Part shown: positions 37,262-47,974 of the stretch, one piece after another
Layout of the letters: every line of letters starts with the position of its first letter
How positions within the stretch are numbered: position 1 is the stretch's first letter
Source of the DNA: Reticulitermes lucifugus
Taxonomy: Eukaryota > Arthropoda > Insecta > Blattodea > Rhinotermitidae
Reading direction: 5' to 3'
Assembly (NCBI GenBank): GCA_026260175.1
Contig: JAKCWW010003256.1
Location: 1-49,495 of the forward strand
DNA length: 49,495 bases
Program-made: the position numbers and the translations under genes
Notes under the pieces: model-generated
The model's database searches: none
What the model saw: the letters and a program-made list of their open reading frames with translations, nothing else
What the model was told of the DNA's origin: nothing

Positions 37262-38298
37262 TACACATAACAAAAAAAATTTTAGACAATCCAATTTACT
37301 ACACTCTGCAATATGTTTCGGCCCTGCAGGGTCATCTGCAAGGAGAACAATTAATATTACTAGAAATTACTAGTCATAGAAAGTTATATCCCTAAGTCAA
37401 CTGACTTGTTACACACTAATTAATGAACTTTTGTAGGGCTGTGTATTTACTTCTTAATGGTACTACTCCTGCATCAATAATATTACCAGGAACATGTACA
37501 TCCAAATGTATAATCCTTAACAGTGGCGGACTGGGTCTAAAAATATTGGTTGCCAGGAGACAAAGGGGGCCCACCCACAACTATAAGGCTATAATTTAAT
37601 TTTTATAGGAAATAAATAAAATTTTCAAAAAATACATAAGTGGAAAAAAGGTACAATTAAAACTTTTGCGAAATAAATGTACATTTTTTAGTAATTACAG
37701 TGTACGTATATTGTACATATTACTGGCAGTATACAGTAGATACTAAATGTAAATACAGATTGTTATAATTGAATTTTTATATTATTTTTTTAATTTTAAA
37801 TAAATGGTGGATTTTATTAAAATGTTTTTATTCAAATAGTAATACAACGTAAATTTCAGTTGCAGCCAGTAATAATAATATTGGAACTTCTATTGTATTT
37901 TCAAGCTACTAAAAGGTCATTAACATTTTTAACATATTGTCTAATGTTTAAGGGGGCCCACTTGCCATCGGGCAAGCTGACACCCTGGCCAGTCCGCCAC
38001 TGATCCTTAACACAACACGTACCGACCGACTCTGTCAAGTATAAAATAGTTCACAGTAAATTAACAATGTCTGAGCATATTTGGTGGGTAATATGAGGTT
38101 GTGTACACATTTTGAACCATCACAGACATTTTATAACTAGTGTGTGACAAGTTGGCTAACCTGGCGATATAAAAGTATTTTACTTGAGCAATTTTCACTA
38201 ATGCTCATTGTTGTCCCTCAAGATGGCCCTGAAGGGAAAAAAATGTAGGAGAGTCAAATAAACTGATTTGTCCCACATTTATTTTAGTATGTGTAAAG
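37262..38298. mobile_element. Element with roughly 95-bp inverted arms, host of a hAT insertion
   Basis: The left arm (about 37262-37355) and the reverse complement of the right arm (about 38210-38298) align with gaps: CACATAACAAAAAAAATT against CACATACTAAAATAAAT, and TTTCGGCCCTGCAGGGTCAT against TTTCCCTTCAGGGCCAT. Both arms carry the TCGAAAC hairpin, at 37311-37343 and 38217-38247. A hAT MITE sits inside. No coding region is left, so the class is unknown. Confidence 0.55.
37521..38002. mobile_element. hAT-type MITE (482 bp) with 8-bp target duplication
   Basis: The termini are perfect 14-bp inverted repeats, CAGTGGCGGACTGG and CCAGTCCGCCACTG. The flanks are the identical 8-bp duplication ATCCTTAA (37513-37520 and 38003-38010). 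Sub-terminal AAGGGGGCCCAC occurs in inverted copies near both ends. The interior is AT-rich without coding. The 8-bp duplication and CAGTGGCG end identify the hAT superfamily. Confidence 0.9.
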
Positions 38299-38478
38299 CA
38301 TTGATTTTTTTAATCAATTACAAGATTTCTCGAATGTTCCCTCTGTGCAATTACACAGATAATGACATACTCAATATGTAAAGCAGTCCCACACAGCAGT
38401 AGGTACAAGCATTACAAATAAATTGATTCCATAATTCATTGCAGACTACATTCTGATCTCAAACACGACTATCCAATT

Positions 38479-38661
38479 AATAGCTTTTATTTTAACCAAC
38501 ACATACACTACACCTTTGTCGTCATATATACCCCTACATANNNNNNNNNNNNNNNNNNNNNNNNNNNNNNNNNNNNNNNNNNNNNNNNNNNNNNNNNNNN
38601 NNNNNNNNNNNNNNNNNNNNNNNNNNNNNNNNNNNNNATGTTGGTTAAAATAAAAGCTATT
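38479..38661. repeat. 22-bp perfect inverted repeat flanking an assembly gap
   Basis: AATAGCTTTTATTTTAACCA(AC) at 38479-38500 is the exact reverse complement of 38640-38661. Between them lie unique sequence and 97 Ns. It may be a hairpin that stopped assembly, or a mis-joined contig end. Confidence 0.9.
38541..38637. other. Assembly gap (97 Ns)
   Basis: A run of N inside an inverted repeat, about 300 bases downstream of the donor of the WEG alternative exon. Confidence 1.
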
Positions 38662-38932
38662 ATATAAGACAGAATGCACGGTGAATATAATGTGAAATAT
38701 CCAATTAATATTTGAAAAATGGTTGGTAGGACAAAAGACCCCAGCTGGTAAGTACTTCATTCTTCAGAACCTTCTTTCACATATGTTTGTTTACCTCATC
38801 AGTGGTCCAATTTCTGAGAACATTTCATACAACTTACTTGTCATTTTTCCACTGAGTGCATACAGTTCCACCCCACCCCTGTCCCTGCCTTACAGCGTGG
38901 TCCATTTCTTGTTGCCCCATCCCTGTACTTAC

Positions 38933-39055
38933 TCTCATGCCCTCCCAGCGTGAGACAGCACGCAAGGGTCTCAGAGCGCGAAGGGTCCGCATGGAGCGGA
39001 ATGCGGGAATATCTGCTGCACCGGCCCAAATAGCCGCAAGGTTAATCAGAGACAG
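38933..39055 (-). CDS. para: para alternative exon, domain III S3-S4 (WEG form)
   Basis: This is one of two mutually exclusive 123-bp exons (41 codons) for the end of S3 and the S4 voltage sensor of domain III. It starts [19 protein letters not shown] and ends in S4 as [20 protein letters not shown], then Arg. The acceptor is CCATGGTGTAG, without a strong pyrimidine tract. The donor is AGA|GTAAGT. Length and phase match the other copy 3.7 kb downstream exactly, so one can replace the other. The S4 arginine repeat is identical in both, but the extracellular S3-S4 loop and the end of S4 differ (RWEGM here, RMQGM there). It corresponds to one of the alternative pair called k/l in Drosophila and G1/G2 in German cockroach. 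Which name fits which copy I cannot say with certainty. Confidence 0.93.
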
Positions 39056-39466
39056 CTACACCATGGAAAAAATAAGTTAGTCAAACAAAAACATGGTTGA
39101 TTAATGCAGCAGCATTCAGCACTTGATGCAGCAATCTTCGGTCACTGCAAAGAACGCGTCTGCTTTCCCTCATGCTTATGGCACACATCTATACAGAACA
39201 GTCATTAAATTTGTGTAATGAGAATGAAGAACACACTGCAACATTTACAACCTACATAAAACAGACATATCCACCTCAAATATAATAAGAAGTGATACCC
39301 TAAATCCACAGAAATAACAAATTAGTCATTAATAAAGAATTAATACAATTTTAAAAGCACAAACAACATTCACTCTCCACTGTCTCACTGTAAACATTTA
39401 TGGTGCATGGCAATCAGTTGTACATACTAATCTGTGACTTTCACAGACATCACACACATCATACCA

Positions 39467-39502
39467 TGTATGTATATATGTATGTATGTATGTATGTATG
39501 TA
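39467..39502. repeat. (TGTA)n microsatellite
   Basis: About eight TGTA/TATG units with one TATA variant. Confidence 0.9.
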
Positions 39503-40497
39503 CATATTTCCTAGCACTCACCTCAGTTGTATGTAAAATGTATATAATCTGAGAGAATGCTTCAACAAAGTACAATCTTGGAAATAATTTATTTTGTACA
39601 TTAATATATATTATTTAAAATTTCAGAGAGTTAAATAATATTTTTAAATTTTATGTTATTTGTACTGTGCATATTCTTACAATCAGTACATTGCATAAGT
39701 TGGTTGATATATAGAACATATTTAAATGTTGAAGCAAATAATTTTACAGTATAATACCAGTCAAGAAATGTACTCACAAATTTATTAGTTTATATTAATT
39801 CCTGTGGTTAAAAGTGTTTCCTTTGTCAGTATTCCAAATAACACTTGGACTCTTGAGGAATCAATTAAAATGGCTTAAGTGGGGATTGAATGTACTTACC
39901 TTTTAACTACCATGCATAATTAATGCTCTTTTATGGAACATATTTATCATAAGCTAAAATTTAAATTAATGTCCAGGAATGAGAAAAGTGTTTATTATGG
40001 GGGTTGCTTAAAATGCAACACGCTATTATAAAACTGTGTGGTATAACAAACCACTGCATATCATCATATGTAAATTGCCTTCTTGAAATTTTATCTTCTT
40101 TCTGAGATGACATGAAATGTACTAATATTCATGGTCAAACATCCAAGTAGTCCAGACAACCTGGACCCTGAAACTGGAGAGAGCAAACTCCTCCTGAATT
40201 TCAGTAACCATTTACCAGTCGACACAGGGGACATATTCCACAAGACTTGAATCATCAAGTCTAATCTAGCACCCTGAATCTTGCAAATGAAAACATTTCA
40301 CAGAAAGATGTTTATAACATACATATATTACATTTTTTGAGTTTATACCCTAGCAACAAATAATGTTCATGATTCACTGCCTGTGTGGGCCATTACCAGT
40401 ACTTAAAACACAGCCCTGGGTGGTGGCATGCAGCTTCGATTTCGATCCTAGTGAAAGAATTATCATAAACACAGAACAATATATCTAGAGATTCAGG

Positions 40498-40652
40498 TCT
40501 TCTGGGATGTGAGGCTGCATTGTTGGACTGACCCTTGAAGATGAAGGCAATATGTTCCTTCAAAAAGTTGGGAACCGCTTGCCTAACGACACAGCAACAC
40601 ATACCAGAAGGCCCGGATCATCTACACAGCTGTGAGAACCTGAAATATTGCA
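40498..40652. mobile_element. MITE-like repeat (TTCTGGGAT family)
   Basis: It starts TTCTGGGATGTGAGGCTGCA and ends with CGACACAGCAACACATACCA, then ACAGCTGTGAGAACCTGAAA, as in the copies at 5217 and 24588. Non-coding. Confidence 0.55.
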
Positions 40653-40767
40653 ACATTAATTCCATTAACATCAAAAAGACAATTGGTTATGAGTCACATT
40701 CTGAATAAAACAACAAACTTCAACATAGCTGAAGATGGACATGTTTAGAAGATATTTCTAATTGTTC

Positions 40768-40772
<5 letters not shown>

Positions 40773-40811
<39 letters not shown>
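40773..40811. repeat. (AT)n microsatellite
   Basis: About 19 uninterrupted AT units. Confidence 0.98.
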
Positions 40812-40813
<2 letters not shown>

Positions 40814-42002
40814 GACAGAATTATTACCAAATAAAGTGAAAACATACCACATTACAACACTTCATTTTTATAAAACAACAAACATATAGTCAACTTTTTA
40901 AAATATGTTTTGAATACAGTTTCTATTGTTGTTCTACTCTAATCCATTCATTCATAATTCTACCACATATGTTCTTAAAATTTACATATAACAACCTGGC
41001 AAAAGAAAAATTCTGAAGAAAACTGTAACAAAAACTAAAGCCAATCAATCAATCACAGTGACCAATGATTAGGCACCATGTTGCATCATTAATTCTGCTT
41101 CAATTCAAAATAGAACTAATACACTAATTCCTCCCCATAAACACACACTTCTATCATGGAGTTTCTGCCTACATGGCTTTCCTCTGTACACCAATTCTCC
41201 AAACATGGCATAAAAATTTATGTATACACAGTTTTTCATGTAAATGTACATTCAAATTAACCATGTACATATTGCATTTATGCCATGTTGTATATTTTCT
41301 GCACCCCTTTTTGCCAAAATCTCTCCCCGTAAACAACTCTCTCTTTCTCCCCCCTTCCTCCCTCTTCTGACCTTGTCACAGCACTGTGCGTGTGCAGCCA
41401 CAATGATCGCTGCTCTGTAACCGTAAACCTGCAGTACTATTTCTGTTCAAATCATGGCTCCTAAGTGTGTGATAACAGGAAACAGTGACATAGCCACAGC
41501 CATGAAGAACCCAACCCTATATTTCTCACACAGTCTAGCCTTCCTGCAGTAAAACACACTGAAAATACAGCACATATCTTTCTGAAATACCTGCTATGGA
41601 AATAACTACAAATAAATGTCACATTCCATAATCTCAGATACAAGGACTGCAAAAATCACTCCATGTCAAACAGCTACGTTTGATATTGCAATAAAGTATT
41701 GAAAACACTGGACACATGCTCACTCCATGATTTAGTTCATTTATTACTACAGTCTTTCTGGCTCCACTGTGTGTCCTGTCCTATATTACAGACTTCAAGA
41801 TAGTTATCACATCAATTAATACATATAATATAAACATTTGCAATGCAAAGCTTGACTTGTTCCACAGTTCCTACAGGTTTATGTCCTTGTCCACAGATGA
41901 CTGCTGGTACTACTGGACAAGACAGGGACCACAAAATATAGGATTAGGTCCCTGTAGGATTTAAATGAAAACTAACAAGCGCCATCTTATCTCTTGTTGG
42001 TG

Positions 42003-42449
42003 CAGGGTTCTTAACCCATGGGTCGTGACCCAAAAATGGGTTGACAAGCTGTTTAGGATGCGTCACAATCCTCCTTAACAAGTTGAAATATCCTCCTACA
42101 CAAGCATATTTTTGCATGAGGTGCTTGTGCAAAGTCAAAGTTTGTATTAATATACCCATGAGTACTGTAATCTTATGCTGTTTGTGCAATATTCATGCTT
42201 ATGCAAAACTACTATGCACTACCACATAATAAACGAATTGCTAATCATCTTTTAATGTTGTTATTTTGTAGAAGTACCTAATTCCCCAAGTGTTAGTTAT
42301 ATTTTAATAAACATAATGTACTTAATTTGTAGAGAACAGTAAGGTAATTGAAATGAAATATATTTCTAATTCAAGTGATGTGTGGATTGCAAAAATTGCT
42401 CCTGAACTTAACCCCCCCCCCNAAAAAAAAAAAAATTAGGAAACCCTGC
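42003..42449. mobile_element. Probable non-autonomous hAT remnant
   Basis: The left end reads CAGGGTTCTTAACCCATGGG and the right end AGGAAACCCTG, a short imperfect inverted repeat in the style of hAT ends. No clear 8-bp target duplication is seen, and a poly-C/poly-A tract with one N (42422) lies near the right end. Confidence is limited. Confidence 0.4.
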
Positions 42450-42733
42450 TCTAGTGACCCCGACACTCTTGACTGATTTAATTCCTTACATGGGTAGACC
42501 AAGATCTGAATATTTTTTTTAATAATTTTTGTTTTCATTGGTTTATAAGGATATTGTGATTGTATCAATGACAACAACCTACCTGCACATGAACCTGAGT
42601 TTCTCACAGCAGTGTTTCCTGCAGTTATCATAGAGTTTTTACTAAAAGTGTTTGTGTAAATTAATTTATAAAAAGTTAATTAGCAACAGGATTAGATGTT
42701 ATATAATTTAAAGCTTTCACGGTGACTACATTC

Positions 42734-42877
42734 AATAAAATATTGTCGGGCCAGCAGCCACGTCAGGTAGTTGAATGGTGAGTAAGCCAACATTTCGAGG
42801 ACAGAGATGGTCCTCGAAACGTTGGTCTACTTGCCATTCAACCCCTGAGGCGGCTGCTGGCCCGACAATATTTTATT
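42734..42877. mobile_element. Foldback element with about 68-bp arms and a 9-base loop
   Basis: The left arm 42734-42801 (AATAAAATATTGTCGGGCCA, then GCAGCC and GTTGAATGGT, ending TTTCGAGGA) is the near-perfect reverse complement of 42811-42877. The loop is CAGAGATGG. The centre of the palindrome is two TCGAAAC-type motifs face to face. Mismatches are few, mostly in the middle of the arms. Confidence 0.9.
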
Positions 42878-43105
42878 CAGGATCAGATGTAGTCAACCCC
42901 ATCTTCTTTCAAATAAGTTGCTAGGTTTTATGTACCTTGATATTAAAGTAACAAAGGAGTACTTACTCCAGTAAAGAAACCAACACACAGAAAGCATCAC
43001 AATATCTGTTCAAGGCTGAGACTTGAAAGACAGAAATCTAACCTGAGTTAAATCTATTATGATATGTAAGTGTTTAATTACCAACACCCATGCAACAGTA
43101 CTTAC

Positions 43106-43279
43106 CATGACAATGACAAAATCCAACCAGCACCAAGCATTTGTGAAATACTTTCTGAACCCAAGAGCAAGCCACTTGATTAACATCTCAATGAAGAAGA
43201 TGACAGTGAAGATACGATCCATATAATACAAGATGTCCTGTAAAATGGGTCGCTGGGGAAGATGTACATCTTCAAGAGC
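43106..43279 (-). CDS. para: para exon (domain III S1-S3)
   Basis: This 174-bp exon (58 codons, phase 0 at both ends) completes S1 of domain III ([14 protein letters not shown] follows it). It codes S2 ([20 protein letters not shown], residues about 21-40) and the start of S3 ([12 protein letters not shown]). The acceptor is TTGTTTCAG|GCT and the donor is ATG|GTAAGT. S2 and S3 carry the acidic residues of the voltage-sensor charge-transfer centre (Glu of FFIEML, Asp of WLDFV). It must splice to one of two alternative exons that complete S3 and supply S4. Both of those start in phase 0. Confidence 0.96.
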
Positions 43280-44217
43280 CTGAAACAAGTGGATATTAAC
43301 TCAATGTTCAATTAAACAGAAGTTATGACAGTTACCATAATCAAACCAAAAATTAAAATAATGATGTGAGAAATGTGATAACGATGATCTGTTTATTTTT
43401 ACAAATGGGAGATTGTGACCAAAAACAAGCATTAATTGTGAGAAAGTCCTAATTTGAGATAATCTTATGGTTATGTGCAGCAAGCATTTACATTTCCGTG
43501 GAATTCATTCTGTTGTGGAATATCACATTAAAACTGACATATGTACTGCCATCAACCACAACAAAATTTCATTAATTTTGTCAATATATGCTACATGTCT
43601 AGTCGTACTGACCATCCTCAGGCATTTAAACACAAGACTTTAAAACCCAAAATAAAGTGCATATATTTTTTTTTTTAAATATGCGAGATTTCACAAATTG
43701 TTGTAGTTTACAGCAGTATGTATGTCAATTTCAAGTATTTAAAGTTTAAATTCTTTCGCTAAGCTATAGAACATTCTCAGACCATTAACATCCAACTGAC
43801 AGTTCTTTAGAATATCTTAATTCCTTAAGGCACAGCCTCCAGGAATGGTCTCTGATCATCCTTGAATTTGAACACCTGTTCACATTTTAGATGGAAGCAT
43901 CCAGTGGGTATAATTTAATTTGTCCCAATGACAGCAAAGAACATGATGGCTCACAAAGTGGCCCTTCTTATTAATGAGGGATGTGAACCACAGTGGGAGG
44001 CCTAGTATTCCTCACACGTTGAAAGTCAAGGTGAGAGGGACAGCATGCCGTACCAACTGCTCTCGATCCAGCAGGTCTTGTTGGATCTGACATCTTGTGC
44101 ATGTAAGGCCAGTGTCTTTACCTCACATCACCAAAATTCCCTGCAAACGTCTATTTTTCATCTTGGTAAATGTTACTAGCATATGAACCACCTGATACAT
44201 AACTAAATAATGCTCAC
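43280..44217 (-). other. para intron (938 bp)
   Basis: This phase 0 intron in domain III S1 has a GTGAGC donor. It holds one TCGAAAC-type hairpin copy (43592-43623) and a tRNA-like stretch near 44005-44110 that may be SINE debris. Confidence 0.9.
43592..43623 (-). repeat. TCGAAAC-type hairpin motif, diverged
   Basis: On the minus strand GCCTGAGGATGGTC, loop, GACTAGACATGT. The usual CGAAAC is changed to CTAGAC, but the CCTGAGGATGGTC side and ACATGT end match the family. Confidence 0.5.
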
Positions 44218-44486
44218 CAAAGCAAGACTACTGAGCAGAATCATTGTGATTACAGCCGTCTCAAAGTACTTGTTCTCAATGAGCTGGTAGGTTTTTTGTC
44301 TGAGGTTTGCCCAACCTTGCCAGAAAGGGGAATCATCATCTCCAGCCAGGAAGGGGAAGCGTTTGTAACATTTGTCAGGGCAACAGTCTGCAGGGAAGTC
44401 AGATAACATCACATCTTCAGTGCCTGCATCCAGCACAATGGCATCATCTAAATGGCCTTCCTCTCCTTCACCATCTTCTTCAAGAT
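44218..44486 (-). CDS. para: para exon (end of II-III linker, domain III S1)
   Basis: This exon codes 89 whole codons. The first third is a strongly acidic stretch that ends the cytoplasmic II-III linker ([20 protein letters not shown]). Next come the Cys-rich [14 protein letters not shown] segment and the conserved [15 protein letters not shown] motif before domain III. The exon closes inside transmembrane segment S1 ([20 protein letters not shown]). The acceptor is CTTGTTTTCAG and the donor is TTG|GTGAGC, in phase 0. The pre-S1 Cys cluster and the FWQGW motif are hallmarks of insect para as I recall it. The acidic part differs from Drosophila in sequence but not in character. Confidence 0.95.
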
Positions 44487-45059
44487 CTGAAAACAAGTAT
44501 TTATTTACTCCCCAAATTCTCAAGTGTTTCACACCATAAATGGGTCAGGACATCATTTATTTTTTTCACCATAACACACAGGTACAGCAAGTCCCTGACT
44601 CACACAGATCCATGGATACATGGAACATAAGTATGCAGTTTTATTTAAAACTTTAGGCCCTTCAACATCTATTGTCATCAGTACCAGGTATACTAGGCTT
44701 ACATATTGTAATATGGTATGTTATGCTATGTTATGTTATGTTATGAGACATTTTAACATACATGTATGTCATACTTTGTGTTTACACTGCAATTCCTTTC
44801 CATACAAGTTTCATGATTTTACACTACTTTTAGCTTTATCTAGCAATGGAAATGAATGTGTATGTCAAAATATGTATCACATTTAAGAACTGTTCAATTT
44901 ATATGGTCTTCAATCTGCACATGAACATTCATAATGAATGAACCGCATAAATCAGTGACTTATGGCATTTGGATCCTGAAATGCATAAGCACATCAAAAG
45001 CACACTCACAATAATTCAGCATTAATTTCTGCCACAATAAGGGAAAATAGACAAAAATA

Positions 45060-45540
45060 GCTGGCAAATAGTACAAATCACGAAGCTCATCGTCATGCAA
45101 CTTTATCCTGTTACTTCCTCCTTCTTAGGTCCAGATATCTCCCTCAGCACACTATTCTTGAACACCCTCAGCCTATGTACATCCCTCAGCATGAGAGTCC
45201 AAGTTTGACCCCCAATAAAAAAAACAGACAAAATTATAGTTCTGTATATTTGAATTTTATATTGTTAGACAGAAAACAGGACAAAATTGTTTGTCAAATA
45301 CTAGCAGGCATTCCTTGAATTTTATCTGCTCTTAATGCTTTCATTCATATAATTTTGATTTCTTAGTGTCATTCCCAAGTGTTTGAACTCTGCCAGTTTC
45401 ACGAAATTCTGATCAAACCACAGCAGGCTGCATAACATCATAGTTTCTACATCTCCAATTCCACTACAGCAGTTCTGTGAACTCCAGAAGCATGATGACC
45501 ACCCATTATGTTCCATATGCATGATAGCAGCTTACTTAAC
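45060..45540 (-). mobile_element. Non-LTR retrotransposon fragment (reverse transcriptase C-terminal region)
   Basis: The minus strand codes LAEFKHLGMTLRNQNYMNES, then IKSR, a stop, NSRNACYYLTNNF-like sequence, HRLRVFKNSVLREISGPKKE and EVTG. This is the same widespread insect ORF as at 8290-8822, here covering a slightly more N-terminal part. Several stops and frame changes show that it is dead. Confidence 0.75.
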
Positions 45541-46026
45541 ACATGGCACAGGTATGGACATTTGCATGCAAAATAAAAAAAATTCAACCAAATAAGTTAT
45601 TGTGAATTTTACAATTATACAATTTTGAAAGTGAAATTTGGTGCAGGGATAGCACAAACCACTGTACCAAGACTTCACTGTGTTTGAGAGCTCCAATATA
45701 TTAAAAGCATAAGTACCATATTTATCTGAATAAAGGACAAGAATTTTTTCCTGATTCATGATATGAAGAATGGGGGGAGGGGGGGCACCTTATAATTGCA
45801 TGCAAAGTTAAACATGTTTGTATATGTATTTTTCTGATAACTGAAGATTAAGAAGGTGCAGGTCATCTTATATGAAAGGTTTATCTTATATTTGGGTGAA
45901 TACAAAAAATTAATAGCCATGGCAGGCACACAGTATTTTGTAGGGTGAGACAGTGCAAGTATTAATGTTGCATGATGTTTTGTTTCTGCTGAAACTGCAA
46001 AGCTATGATGTTATTTAGATTGTGGG

Positions 46027-46170
46027 CTTCTGGGTTATAACATCTTACAGTCTGTACGTCATTACTGACGTTTTGAAGGAATCTGGTACCTCCAATTTTA
46101 AGGCAGAAGCCCTGCAAGTGAATGGTTCCTCCCAGCCAGACAACTCGGTGTCATAACACATGAGACCACA
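46027..46170. mobile_element. MITE-like repeat (TTCTGGGAT family)
   Basis: It starts TTCTGGGTTATAACATCTTA and contains TTTTGAAGGAATCTGGTACC with GTGAATGGTTCC; it ends near TGTCATAACACATGAGACCA. It is more diverged than the other copies. Confidence 0.45.
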
Positions 46171-46513
46171 ATTTAAATCTTTGCCCCATTCAAAACTCAA
46201 ATCTCATATCTCAGGTTATGTTCTAAAACAAACACAATTATCTTCCATCTTTCATTCTGCCTCAGCACACCTATGTTACCAGGTACACTCTGTTATATGA
46301 ACTCCATACTTAAATTCAGATATGTCAGCCAAATAACATCTCTCCTCTCAGGTATCTCTAATAAACTATTGGTGGTTGTTTATTGCAAAATTCAACTTCA
46401 AGATAAAAAAAAAAAAATTTCTATTTCTCTATTAAAGGCTCAGAATGGGAAGTGTTAAGATTCCGTAAATTAAGCACACTCTGCAAATAAACACACACAC
46501 ATAATGCACTCAC

Positions 46514-46638
46514 CTCCCTCTTGATCAAGGTCCTCTTTGCTCGCATCTTTCTTCTCCTCTCCATCCATTGTCTCTGCACTTCCCTTGTGACTTTCATCCT
46601 TGAATGGACGGTTTTTGTGACTTCCATAAGTATTCGTA
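46514..46638 (-). CDS. para: para exon (II-III linker, [10 protein letters not shown] block)
   Basis: This 125-bp exon (1 + 41 codons + 1 base) continues the cytoplasmic II-III linker of the sodium channel. It contains the motif [19 protein letters not shown], which is nearly invariant in insect para. It then becomes acidic ([16 protein letters not shown]). The acceptor is TTTTGTCATCAG and the donor is G|GTGAGTGC. The phase joins the preceding exon through an AGT Ser codon and the following exon through a GAT Asp codon. The intron separating it from the upstream exon is only 245 bp, the shortest in the window. Confidence 0.93.
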
Positions 46639-46883
46639 CTGATGACAAAATAAAAATACAGTTTATATGAGGCAAAGTAAGAACACGTCACATAAGTAAC
46701 AGCACTGTTCTAATGCTAGTGCAACAAGTAATCACGATGTCCCTTGATTGGCTATGTTTCACTGTGTTAGGTGTGACAGCCTAGCCTTGTCACTATACTG
46801 ACAACACTATCCCAGGAAAATATTTAAATATAAATTTTAAAATGTGAACAAATGGTGACTGTGTGTTGCATACATCTCATTAC
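46639..46883 (-). other. para intron (245 bp)
   Basis: Phase 2 intron in the II-III linker, donor GTAATG, acceptor TTTTGTCATCAG. No internal feature is recognised. Confidence 0.85.
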
Positions 46884-47028
46884 CTTAATGTATCCTCCTC
46901 TGGCCGATTATGTAGATAGTCGCTCTCTATCCGATTGTCTTTGTGGTTCCCTTGGAATGAGTTGCCAATCATCTTTGTATTATTCATTAACAGTTTATTG
47001 TCCTTCTTCAATTTGTTTTTCAAATCTC
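46884..47028 (-). CDS. para: para exon (II-III linker, first exon in window)
   Basis: This exon codes 47 whole codons of the cytoplasmic linker between domains II and III of the voltage-gated sodium channel. The acceptor is TTTTGTGAAG and the donor is AG|GTAATG. The exon begins with the last two bases of a Gly codon and ends with the first two bases of a Ser codon. The peptide is hydrophilic and rich in Lys and Asn (GDLKNKLKKDNKLLMNNTK near the start, then HNRPEEDTL at the end). It aligns with the part of insect para just before the conserved [12 protein letters not shown] block. The linker is poorly conserved among insects, so the call rests mainly on splice phase and on the next exon. The preceding exon, expected to end in a sequence like MEFTIHG, was not found in the remaining 2.4 kb and must lie outside the window. 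Confidence 0.85.
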
Positions 47029-47466
47029 CTTCACAAAATAAAGAAATAGATACAAATGACAGAACATGGCATTATCAATCAATGTTAAAAAAAATGTATT
47101 TTGGGCATGCCAAAGGAAATCATCACAGTTGGACAGACAGAGTGGGAAGAAATTTACTGTATGCTAATTTCCAAAAAGATCAGTCCGCTTACTTGCAGTA
47201 CAGTGGAATGGAATCAGACATAAATGACGTCTGGGAGTCAGGAATAGTGTTCAGTAATCACATAATGCAGAAGCACATAGTTACTCTCCGTCCTGCCAAC
47301 TTAAATGCCATGCCTTCTCATGGCATGACCATAATAAGTTCAAGGAAGTGTTACCAAATTTGATCAGCTCATGGCCCAAATAAAGACTTATTGTATTGGC
47401 TAAGTTATATACTGCAATATTCTGTCAAACATAACACTTCTCTAACAAGGTGCAATTGTGTAGTTT

Positions 47467-47500
47467 AATGTTTCGGTATAAACTTACATCACCTTCAAGC
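47467..47500 (-). repeat. TCGAAAC-type hairpin motif
   Basis: On the minus strand GCTTGAAGGTGATGTAAGTT, then TATACCGAAACATT. It keeps the flanking GAAGGTGATG and CCGAAACATT, with a weakened stem. Confidence 0.5.
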
Positions 47501-47974
47501 TAACTTTCTAAACCAAAACCAAGCACTTCAGCTTGCCCAGTACAGACACTAATCTATATTGCAAAACTATTAATCAGCCCTGGAGATCCTCCCTTAAATA
47601 CAACCAATTATTACTTTGTTGTAGGTCTATTTCAAGAGTTCAAGCCAGGCACCTTCAGAGGCTACAGCGTTATCACAACATCAACTTGCTTGGCATTTGA
47701 CAGAACCAGGGAAACATTACTGGACTGGAACTTTGAGGCAGTTTGACTCAACATTACAAACCAAGACCCACTTACATGTAAATCTGGCCAATGAAGAAAG
47801 CAACAAGATATATTGCATTATTTTTAACAATAATATTGATTTTCAGATTTACTTTTTGTTTCTTATACCATTATTTAAATACTGCCATAAATAATTATGT
47901 AGAAGGATTTTCAGTGTTTGCATTATGACTTGATTTATTGCATTTATTTATACTCTGCTGATAAATCTGTGATG

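Larger units (their letters stand above)
35240..38932 (-). other. Interval between the two alternative S3-S4 exons (3.7 kb)
   Basis: No coding sequence is seen. It holds a CA microsatellite (36352-36374), a TCGAAAC hairpin copy (36891-36927), the nested long-inverted-repeat and hAT elements (37262-38298) and an inverted repeat around an assembly gap (38479-38661). 35240-36340 shows nothing recognised. Confidence 0.85.
39056..43105 (-). other. para intron (4.05 kb) before the first alternative exon
   Basis: This phase 0 intron has a GTAAGT donor. It contains a TGTA microsatellite (39467-39502), an AT microsatellite (40773-40811), a MITE-like repeat (40498-40652), a probable hAT remnant (42003-42449) and a foldback element (42734-42877). 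40812-42000 holds nothing recognised. Confidence 0.85.
44487..46513 (-). other. para intron (2.0 kb)
   Basis: This phase 1 intron in the II-III linker has a GTGAGT donor. It contains a short TATGT tandem run (44712-44745), a non-LTR fragment (45060-45540) and a MITE-like repeat (46027-46170). The rest shows nothing recognised. Confidence 0.9.

Noticed and set aside
27173..43105. A third alternative S3-S4 exon (a stop-containing version is reported in cockroach)
   Set aside because: No further sequence resembling [11 protein letters not shown] was seen on the minus strand by eye in these introns; a profile search would settle it.
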